DNA from: a bacterium
GTDB lineage: Bacteria; Patescibacteriota; Saccharimonadia; Saccharimonadales; HK-STAS-PATE-42
DNA: 11,758 nucleotides
Assembly (NCBI GenBank): GCA_029781075.1
Contig: JAKOXJ010000089.1
Location: 1-11,758 of the forward strand
Direction: 5' to 3'
This document shows positions 6,434 through 11,758 of the stretch, one piece after another. The number at the start of each line of letters is the position of its first letter. The first letter of the stretch is position 1. Below the pieces are notes generated by a model. It saw only the letters and a program-made list of their open reading frames with translations, searched no databases and was not told the origin of the DNA. The position numbers were made by a program, and so were the translations under genes.

Positions 6434-7531
6434 ATGAGTGAAGATATTTTAGCAGTAGTTATTGTTCTTGGTCTAGGATTTTTTGTCCTGGGTTTTGTTC
6501 TTATTAAAAAACTTGGAGAGATCCAAAATAGTGGCTCGTCTACTAAAGAAAATGAAGTCTTGAGACAGGATATTCAATTCTTAGAGCAGAAGCTGGCTGC
6601 CTTAAATGAGACCTTAAGAGACCAGGTAAACACTCGTCTGGATAAGAATCATGAGTTAATGAGCTCTACTTTTGAGAAACAACTTAAGCAGTCTCAGGAG
6701 ATCATCGCTGATGTTAATAGGAGGCTTACTAAGTTAGACGAAGCTAATAAGCAGGTCGTTGACGTTACTAGTGAGCTTAAGACTTTGCAAAATGTGTTGC
6801 AGAACCCTAAACAGCGTGGGGTATTGGGCGAATACCATCTAGAGACGGTACTTTCTAATGTTCTTCCTCCTGGTAGATTTGAGCTGCAGTATAAATTTAA
6901 AAATGGTGAGGCTGTTGATGCGGTTGTTCTATTGCAGGACGGTAAGTTGCTCCCAGTTGATAGTAAGTTCAGTTTAGAGAACTATAATCGTTTGGTCGAT
7001 GCTAAAGATAAGGATAAGCGTGAGACCCTTGCTACTTTATTTAAGAATGATCTAAAGAAAAGGATTGATGAAACCTCTAAGTATATCCGGCCAAATGAGA
7101 ATACGATGGATTTTGCCTTTATGTTTATTCCAAGTGAGGCAATTTACTATGATCTTCTAGTTAATAAGGTAGGCGCCAGTGGAGTTCAAGCTCGTGACTT
7201 ACTGGAGTATGCTTTTCAAGACAAAAAAGTAATTATTGTTAGCCCAACTAGTTTTATGGCTTATCTTCAGACGGTTCTACAAGGCCTCAGAAGCCTACAC
7301 ATTGAGGAGCAGGCAAAAGAGATCCAAAAGCGCGTTGGAGACCTTGCCAGGCATATAAATACCTACGAGGGCTTTATGCAAAGTCTTGGTAAATCTCTCG
7401 GAACTACTGTAAATCATTACAACAAGGCTCATAAAGAACTTGGTAAGATCGATAAAGACGTTATGAAGATAGCCGGTTCTGATTCTACAGTTGAACCGCT
7501 GTTGATAGAAAGACCAGTTGAAGAGAGTTAA
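6434..7531 (+). CDS. rmuC: DNA recombination protein RmuC
   Basis: RmuC-family proteins carry a PD-(D/E)xK nuclease-like domain and limit rearrangements at inverted repeats in E. coli; their biochemical activity is little defined. This 365-aa copy has an N-terminal transmembrane helix (about 4-25), a coiled coil (about 35-115), and the RmuC domain from about 116 onward. The family signature RGVLGEYHLE (about 122-131) is followed by a catalytic-type Asp in EAVDAVV (D156) and LPVDSKF with D170 and K172, matching the nuclease-fold residues. The length is in the shorter part of the family range. I chose ATG 6434, which starts right before the hydrophobic helix; an upstream in-frame GTG at 6416 would add six residues, and neither has a good ribosome-binding site. 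The TAA stop overlaps the convergent gene's stop in TTAA. Confidence 0.95.
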   Translation: MSEDILAVVIVLGLGFFVLGFVLIKKLGEIQNSGSSTKENEVLRQDIQFLEQKLAALNETLRDQVNTRLDKNHELMSSTFEKQLKQSQEIIADVNRRLTKLDEANKQVVDVTSELKTLQNVLQNPKQRGVLGEYHLETVLSNVLPPGRFELQYKFKNGEAVDAVVLLQDGKLLPVDSKFSLENYNRLVDAKDKDKRETLATLFKNDLKKRIDETSKYIRPNENTMDFAFMFIPSEAIYYDLLVNKVGASGVQARDLLEYAFQDKKVIIVSPTSFMAYLQTVLQGLRSLHIEEQAKEIQKRVGDLARHINTYEGFMQSLGKSLGTTVNHYNKAHKELGKIDKDVMKIAGSDSTVEPLLIERPVEES

Positions 7532-8601
7532 GTATTATTTAGTTCAGTCTTAACTGTGTTCCAGATGGTTGGGTTGCCGTTGACCATTCTCCAGTACCAC
7601 CATTCTGATCCCCAGAAGTAGACATCCTTGATGCCGGTGCGTTTAGCGAACTCTATATTATCTTTTATATCTTCTGGGCTCATTGTTTTATTCTGTTCTT
7701 CAATTGAGGCATCTTTAGTATCTCCAGAAGCTACCCATGGCTCTAGTTGGAATTCATGGATGATGCTCGGTTTGCCAGTCAGTATTTTTTGGCCTTGAGC
7801 TAAGAAGGCGTAATACCAGGCTGGGAAGGGATAGGTTACATAGCCTAAGGTATTGTTGTGTACTTTTCTATAAACACTGATACCATAAATATCTGGTTCT
7901 GGCTGGCCAAGAGCAAAGCCGCCGTAGTTATTTGATCGGGTAAGAATTATTGGAGTCTTAGGGTCTAGCTGCTTGACCAGGTTTAATTCATCAACTAATC
8001 TATCACGAGAGAAATCTGGGCAAATACCGAAATCCTTTAAGAAGTACTCATTTTCTAACTGGTAACTTTCTAGGGCTGGGCTGTCTTTGTACCTTTTGAC
8101 TACTTCTGCGATGTAGTTTTTAAGAGGTGGATACCATTCTTCTTTTGGCATATTCTTAGACCATTCTGGTTGATGGCATTCTGGCCATCGTGGCTGTCTG
8201 AGGCCTAGCGAAAGTGATATCTTTACTCCTCTTTTTTCTGCTTTAGCAAACTGCCAGTCCAGATCAGATAAGTCATAAACACCCTGTTCTTTTTCTCCTT
8301 GTGACCAATAGCTTACAAGTCTTAAATGCTTTATATTTAGGTCGTCGATTATCGCAGAGTAGGCTTCTTTAGGATCAACTCCAAGATGCTGCGCATATTC
8401 GCTTACAAAAGTTGTACCAAACTGCTGTTGTTTAGAGTCTTGAGATCTTTGGTATCTAAAAGCAATTAACCTCATAGATAAGACCAAGATGACGGAGGCT
8501 ATGACGAGGCTAAAAATAATTTTTTGAACTAGACTAAAAGAGACCCAAATACTTTTTAGGTATTTTGGGGTCTCTTTTAGTCTAGATAATCTTAGCTTCA
8601 T
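7528..8601 (-). CDS. Membrane-anchored glycoside-hydrolase-like TIM-barrel protein
   Basis: A 357-aa protein with a basic N-terminus, a transmembrane helix at about 27-48 and an extracytoplasmic TIM-barrel domain like clan-A glycoside hydrolases (GH5/GH39/GH42 type; exact family not assigned). The barrel starts with FGTTFVSEYA (71-80) and an RLVSYWSQGE strand. NE in QLENEYF (N184-E185) fits the acid/base position and E283 in IIHEFQLEPW fits the nucleophile. The distance of about 98 residues and the YFWGSEWWYW strand near the C-terminus also fit. A sugar-cleaving or sugar-binding role at the cell surface is inferred; the substrate is unknown. The frame extends upstream to 8649, but that part lies in tRNA-Pro (giving the familiar RSLVRVQSP artefact), so ATG 8599-8601 is the start. 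It has no Shine-Dalgarno, begins 12 nt after tRNA-Pro, and its first codons contain a very strong hairpin. Confidence 0.83.
   Translation of the reverse strand: MKLRLSRLKETPKYLKSIWVSFSLVQKIIFSLVIASVILVLSMRLIAFRYQRSQDSKQQQFGTTFVSEYAQHLGVDPKEAYSAIIDDLNIKHLRLVSYWSQGEKEQGVYDLSDLDWQFAKAEKRGVKISLSLGLRQPRWPECHQPEWSKNMPKEEWYPPLKNYIAEVVKRYKDSPALESYQLENEYFLKDFGICPDFSRDRLVDELNLVKQLDPKTPIILTRSNNYGGFALGQPEPDIYGISVYRKVHNNTLGYVTYPFPAWYYAFLAQGQKILTGKPSIIHEFQLEPWVASGDTKDASIEEQNKTMSPEDIKDNIEFAKRTGIKDVYFWGSEWWYWRMVNGNPTIWNTVKTELNNT
8529..8585 (-). repeat. Long near-perfect inverted repeat in the 5' coding region
   Basis: The arms are 8529-8552 and 8560-8585. They pair over 24 bases with just two single-base bulges and enclose a seven-base loop (CTAAAAA on the minus strand). 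The outer end of the stem begins 17 nt from the ATG of the glycoside-hydrolase-like gene and encodes about residues 6-25, just before its membrane helix. The stem is followed by TTCAAAAAATT on the minus strand, not a T run, so it does not look like a normal intrinsic terminator. Roles as RNA cleavage site, attenuator or a remnant inverted insertion are open. Confidence 0.85.
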
Positions 8602-8613
8602 CTTCGAGATTTG

Positions 8614-8689
8614 TGGTCGGGGTGATTGGACTCGAACCAACGACCTCACGGTCCCAAACCGCGCGCGCTACCAACTGCGCCACACCCCG
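8614..8689 (-). tRNA. tRNA-Pro (anticodon TGG)
   Basis: A complete 76-nt cloverleaf on the minus strand. The acceptor strands are CGGGGTG and CACCCCG, with A73. The D stem is GCGC/GCGC; the anticodon stem CGCGG/CCGTG encloses loop TTTGGGA, giving TGG at 34-36. The T arm is GTTGG/CCAAT with loop TTCGAGT. The C1:G72 pair and TGG anticodon fit tRNA-Pro. CCA is encoded (8616-8614). No intron. An extended -10 promoter lies 11 bp upstream, and a protein gene starts 12 nt downstream. Confidence 0.96.
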
Positions 8690-8700
8690 AACCTATATCT

Positions 8701-8709
8701 ATTATACCA
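8701..8709 (-). promoter_or_regulatory. Extended -10 promoter of tRNA-Pro
   Basis: The minus strand reads TGGTATAAT, 11 bases before the tRNA 5' end. At 17-bp spacing the -35 position holds TTTAGA (8724-8729), which lies inside the last codons of the upstream VIT1-like gene. The TATAATAGAT stretch matches that of the tRNA-His promoter. Confidence 0.7.
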
Positions 8710-8720
8710 AGATATGGATT

Positions 8721-9182
8721 CTATCTAAAGGTCAAGCCAACCGCTATACCAAAAGCACAAGCTATACCACTTATTAGCACTGTTTTTACAGCGTACTTTA
8801 GCCTGTTGCCATTTAACACTTTTCCTCTCCACCAGCCTAACACGAATAAGCTAACAAAAGTAAAGCTAATAATAATTACGTTATTAGTTATACCTATGAA
8901 TAGCGGTACCATTACCCATAATCCAGTAATAAAGTATGCAGCTAGCATTAGGCAGCCTTTTAAGAGGGCATCCTTGTCCTTTGCTTTACTGTCATCGTTG
9001 GAGATGAACTCACCTGCGCCCATACTAGTTGATTCAACCACGATAGTAATAAGTCCCGCGGCGAGTAGAGTTGATTTTGATGTGCCCGCAGCTATAAGAC
9101 CTGTTATTACTCCTGTGGTCGAAACAAGACTATCCTCTATCCCAAATACTACTGTCCTTAGGTTATCTCTTAATCTGTCCAT
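8721..9182 (-). CDS. VIT1/CCC1-family metal (Fe/Mn) transporter, short form
   Basis: The 153-aa integral membrane protein belongs to the VIT1/CCC1 family, which moves Fe2+ or Mn2+ across membranes. Family marks are FGIEDSLVSTTGVITG (13-28), near the usual FGxxDGLVSTxGxxxG, and ESTSMGAGEFIS (50-61), the conserved Ser-Met-Gly-x-Gly-Glu turn after the second helix. About five hydrophobic segments can be placed, at about 18-33, 37-57, 75-95, 100-117 and 129-150. The long cytosolic metal-binding helical domain of plant and fungal VIT is absent; only a short charged loop (SNDDSKAKDKDALLKG) connects helices 2 and 3. This makes it a minimal form. Metal specificity and direction are unknown. ATG 9180-9182 lies 10 bp after the DUF3558-like gene, with no Shine-Dalgarno, so co-transcription is likely. 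Confidence 0.88.
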   Translation of the reverse strand: MDRLRDNLRTVVFGIEDSLVSTTGVITGLIAAGTSKSTLLAAGLITIVVESTSMGAGEFISNDDSKAKDKDALLKGCLMLAAYFITGLWVMVPLFIGITNNVIIISFTFVSLFVLGWWRGKVLNGNRLKYAVKTVLISGIACAFGIAVGLTFR

Positions 9183-9192
9183 TTTGATAATT

Positions 9193-9777
9193 TTATAGGT
9201 TAGCCACTAGTAGATTTGCAATAGCAACGCTAGCATCTTTACTGGATATGGTCGAAGCTTGGCCTGGCCTACTTACTGATACTGTATATATCTTCTTCCC
9301 TTTCCTAACTATTAGTTGGTTAGCAGAATCTGAGTATGTGGCTTCATCGCCAAGTTTATCAACTGACTCTGAACCCTTTCTTGCTACTGCAGATTGAATT
9401 TGTTTCTTAGCACTATCATTATCGGTTGTATCCCGCACAACCATAGTTATAGTCCTAAAAGGCGTATCTTCTAGCTTATAGGTACATGTTGATATAAAAG
9501 TGGGCTCATTTCTATCGCCAAATGTACCACCAGATCTAGTGGCTTTTACACCCATTATATTTTTAATTTGTTCCTCATTAACAGTCTCACACGTTTTACT
9601 TGGTTTTGGTTGATCATCTGACAGGATGGAACTTTTCTTGACATGCCTAATCTGGTAGCCGAATATTGTTCCTTTATTTATTAATCGCTCAGTGATCAAT
9701 CCAATAAATAGTAGAGCAACAATTGTTATGAGAATGTTCTTTAGTGTCAGGTATTTTTTGTAGTTTCTTATTTGCAT
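9193..9777 (-). CDS. Small membrane-anchored exported protein, DUF3558-like
   Basis: A 194-aa protein with a cytoplasmic basic N-terminus, a single helix at about 13-29 and an extracytoplasmic domain. After a short linker, KTCETVNEEQIKNIMG (61-76) and a second cysteine in STCTYKLE (C98) frame the first part. The second part has VDKLGDEATY (139-148) and a strand pair NQLIVRKGKKIYTVSV. This C...eeV..ilG...CtY...lGDeA...vrkG layout resembles DUF3558-type actinobacterial exported proteins; the assignment rests on pattern only. C63 and C98 probably form a disulfide. There is no lipobox. Its ATG directly abuts the TAG of the upstream surface-protein gene (TAGATG), so translation is probably coupled. 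The VIT1-like gene follows 10 bp later. Function is unknown. Confidence 0.75.
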   Translation of the reverse strand: MQIRNYKKYLTLKNILITIVALLFIGLITERLINKGTIFGYQIRHVKKSSILSDDQPKPSKTCETVNEEQIKNIMGVKATRSGGTFGDRNEPTFISTCTYKLEDTPFRTITMVVRDTTDNDSAKKQIQSAVARKGSESVDKLGDEATYSDSANQLIVRKGKKIYTVSVSRPGQASTISSKDASVAIANLLVANL

Positions 9778-11758
9778 CTATATTTTTCTCTTATTTCTTC
9801 TAGTATACACTCCCACCCCAATACCAGCAGTAATTAGTACTCCACCAACTATCAAAAGTATCATAATATCCTGTCCGGTATTGGATAGGCTGCTCAAGCC
9901 TCCAGATTGCCCTGAGCCGCTATCTTCAGTGACTCCGTCCCAGGCATAGGCAATCTTGGTGAAGTTGTCACTAGATAAAGTGTCCAATACATCATTTTCT
10001 GCCTGAGCAAAGATATTTTGAAGTTCAGAATAGTCCGGGTCTGTTGGTAGAGAGCTCTGAGTGGCATAGTTAGTATAGCTTGCTTCTGGGTTTGAATTCA
10101 CAGTGAAGTTAAGACGAACTGTGAATGAAGAACCTGAGGCCAGGATATGGGATGAACCAGTATATGCACATGGGACCAGTTGATGATTAGGATGACCTGA
10201 GGCTGCTGCACCAAGATAGGCAGAAGATCCTGGGCCTAGATCGACACAGCTAATATTAGGAGTTGATGTGCCAGCATAGGTTAAGTCATTGCCTGGGTAC
10301 AGATCCGCAAGAAGATTGTTAGTGCCCTGGCTGCCGTTGAATAGGGATAGATCAACTCCCATTGGCCCTTTATTGGTGATGGTGACATCATAGCTAACCG
10401 TACTGCCTGGAGTATGTCCTTTGAATGGAGCGACTAAGGCTTTAGAGATAGATAGATCAGCAACTGGTAACGAGGCAGCCAGGTTATTGGATCCTCCTTG
10501 GTTTAGGATATAGCTGATTAGATCTGTGGATCCATCATAAGCTCCACCAAAGATATTTTCAGAATCTGGGTCATACAAGTTAACTTGAGCGACGGCATAG
10601 TTAGTGAAATCAAGATCAGAATCATTGGAGACTTGAGTGGTCATGATGCCGCTGACGCTGTCTCCACTATTTAGCATATGAGTCGAACCAGTGGTGTCAT
10701 AACAGCTAACTAGCTCATGGTCACTGTGATCACCCATTGCAGCACCAAACAGAGATGCACTTCCTGGACCAAAAGATGAGCAGTCAATAGAATCTGAGCT
10801 AGACCAACCAGTATAGGTCATGTCTGGTGGCATGACATCTAGGAATAGGTACAGGAAGCCGTTTATACCAATACTGCCATCGTACTGACCTATATCCAGT
10901 GGGTATGGACCATGATTAGTGAAAGTGAATTGATAGTTAAGGGTTGCTCCAGTGGCTAGGTCTTGTGGGTTTAGCAAGGTCTTAGAGATAGATAGGTCAG
11001 CAGTTGGTGGGACGATGTTAGTGCTGTCCTGATAAATATCTGTCCCACCTGTGTCATTAACATTAAAGCTACCACTAGCTAGACTAGAGATAGAGTGATT
11101 AACACTGAGAATATTATTCTTCCCACAGGCAATGTCTCCAGTGAAAGTGATAACTAGGTTCTGTCCTGGTTCAAGCAGACCACTCCAGGTATAGTCTGGT
11201 GAGCCGTTGTATGTACCGAGATCTGTGGCACTGCCAGATACTCCGATATTAGTGATGTCTATACAGTTTGCTGCAAAGTCAAAGTCTATCCCTGTGATAC
11301 TAGTTGGCCCATTGTTAGTGATAGTCTGAGTTATTTGATGTCCTGTGGTGTTAATTAAGACTTCACCTAGATTATCTGTGGTATCAATACTTAGTGAGGT
11401 TGTTAGTTGGGAGATGGAGGTGGAATCCTGAGTATTATCATTACCATGAGATGAGTCATCAACACTTACCCCACTCCTACTAAATAGCGTTGGAGTATGA
11501 TTGAAGTTTATATAATCATCTTTTCCACAACTCACATCGCCAGTGAAAGTGATAACTAGGTTCTGTCCTGGTTCAAGCAGACCACTCCAGGTATAGTCTG
11601 GTGAGCCGTTGTATGAGCCAGGGTTTGTGGCGCTACCTGTCACATCAATGCTAGTTGTATTGAAGCAATCGGATTGGCTTAGGTCAAAGTTAATTGAGTC
11701 AATAGTGGAGGGCCCATTATTAGTGATGGTCTGAGTTATTTGATCCGTTGGCTGGTTC
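9778..11758 (-). CDS. Large repeat-containing sortase-anchored surface protein (5' end outside window)
   Basis: The frame is open to the right edge, so 659 C-terminal residues are seen and the true start lies outside; an in-frame GTG at 11641-11643 falls inside a repeat and is not the start. Two copies of a Thr/Asn/Ser-rich repeat of about 134 residues come first, marked by QITQTITNNGP and PDYTWSGLLEPGQNL and each with a cysteine pair. Two DUF11-like units of about 180 residues follow, each beginning ADLSISK (about residues 252 and 432) and holding a Cys pair around a GPGSxxxxGAA segment. A Ser/Gly linker leads to LSNTG (DNA 9874-9888), a hydrophobic helix and a basic tail RRNKRKI. This is the layout of a sortase substrate, with Ser where LPxTG has Pro. 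A surface role such as adhesion, coat or host contact is inferred. Confidence 0.9.
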   Translation of the reverse strand, partial: NQPTDQITQTITNNGPSTIDSINFDLSQSDCFNTTSIDVTGSATNPGSYNGSPDYTWSGLLEPGQNLVITFTGDVSCGKDDYINFNHTPTLFSRSGVSVDDSSHGNDNTQDSTSISQLTTSLSIDTTDNLGEVLINTTGHQITQTITNNGPTSITGIDFDFAANCIDITNIGVSGSATDLGTYNGSPDYTWSGLLEPGQNLVITFTGDIACGKNNILSVNHSISSLASGSFNVNDTGGTDIYQDSTNIVPPTADLSISKTLLNPQDLATGATLNYQFTFTNHGPYPLDIGQYDGSIGINGFLYLFLDVMPPDMTYTGWSSSDSIDCSSFGPGSASLFGAAMGDHSDHELVSCYDTTGSTHMLNSGDSVSGIMTTQVSNDSDLDFTNYAVAQVNLYDPDSENIFGGAYDGSTDLISYILNQGGSNNLAASLPVADLSISKALVAPFKGHTPGSTVSYDVTITNKGPMGVDLSLFNGSQGTNNLLADLYPGNDLTYAGTSTPNISCVDLGPGSSAYLGAAASGHPNHQLVPCAYTGSSHILASGSSFTVRLNFTVNSNPEASYTNYATQSSLPTDPDYSELQNIFAQAENDVLDTLSSDNFTKIAYAWDGVTEDSGSGQSGGLSSLSNTGQDIMILLIVGGVLITAGIGVGVYTRRNKRKI
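9874..9888 (-). other. Variant sortase sorting signal LSNTG
   Basis: The codons read Leu-Ser-Asn-Thr-Gly and are followed by a hydrophobic stretch (ILLIVGGVLITAGIGVGVY) and RRNKRKI. Position, order and spacing match a cell-wall sorting signal; Ser at the second position departs from the LPxTG consensus. No sortase gene lies in this window. Confidence 0.75.
11138..11213 (-). repeat. Exact 76-bp direct repeat, copy 1
   Basis: This segment is identical to 11540-11615 and encodes the SPDYTWSGLLEPGQNL to VITFTG part of the surface protein's repeat unit. The flanking codons of the two units differ much more, so the identity points to recent duplication or gene conversion of this core. Confidence 0.95.
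11540..11615 (-). repeat. Exact 76-bp direct repeat, copy 2
   Basis: This is the second copy, offset 402 bp (134 codons) from copy 1, so recombination between the copies would delete or add exactly one in-frame unit. A looser repeat (GGCCCATT to TTATTTGAT, about 11306-11340 and 11711-11745, offset 405) continues the same unit toward the window edge. Confidence 0.95.

Noticed and set aside
8614..8640. tRNA-Pro 3' end as an attachment site for an integrated element
   Set aside because: No second copy of the tRNA 3' segment, no integrase and no mobile genes are seen in the window.
8626..9198. Plus-strand 190-codon open frame
   Set aside because: It begins inside tRNA-Pro and runs antisense through the VIT1-like gene, which has clear family motifs; composition is that of a shadow frame.
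11641..11643. GTG as start codon of the large surface protein
   Set aside because: The same frame stays open to 11758 and the upstream codons (TDQITQTITNNGP and so on) match the next repeat unit, so the gene begins outside the window.

Overview
The window looks like chromosomal DNA of a small-genome bacterium of the Patescibacteria (CPR) radiation, most plausibly Saccharibacteria-like. This is inferred from gene content and style: very tight packing, a transketolase split into two small genes, many single-pass membrane-anchored proteins, weak or absent Shine-Dalgarno sequences, and a surface protein with a Gram-positive-type sortase tail. TGA is used as a normal stop (the GT2 and tktN genes), so the Gly-UGA code of Gracilibacteria/Absconditabacteria does not apply. 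No phage, IS, CRISPR or toxin-antitoxin gene is visible.

Layout, left to right. 1-358 (-): 5' part of a TatD-family hydrolase gene, running off the left edge. 453-1757 (+): an anchored, probably beta-propeller exported protein. 1765-2388 (-): an N-terminally anchored TPR protein lying downstream of tRNA-His(GTG) (2470-2547, -). 2658-2990 (+): a small unrecognised membrane protein. 2987-6356 (-): a likely operon, transcribed from right to left, of a polytopic GT2 glycosyltransferase and the N- and C-terminal halves of transketolase. 6434-7531 (+): RmuC. 7528-8601 (-): an anchored clan-A glycoside-hydrolase-like protein, 12 nt downstream of tRNA-Pro(TGG) (8614-8689, -). 8721-11758 (-): a block of a large repeat-containing sortase-anchored surface protein (5' end outside the window), a small exported DUF3558-like protein and a minimal VIT1/CCC1-type metal transporter.

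The genes read mainly as central sugar metabolism (transketolase), envelope construction (glycosyltransferase, surface protein, anchored hydrolase), metal transport and DNA maintenance. Recognisable promoters share an extended -10 element, TGnTATAAT or a close variant. Convergent neighbours are packed so tightly that two pairs overlap inside palindromic stop codons. The most unusual non-coding signal is a 24-bp near-perfect hairpin inside the first codons of the glycoside-hydrolase-like gene, just after tRNA-Pro. I see no convincing new multi-gene system; the better leads are that hairpin, the atypical glycosyltransferase motif, the variant sorting signal and the small unknown membrane protein.
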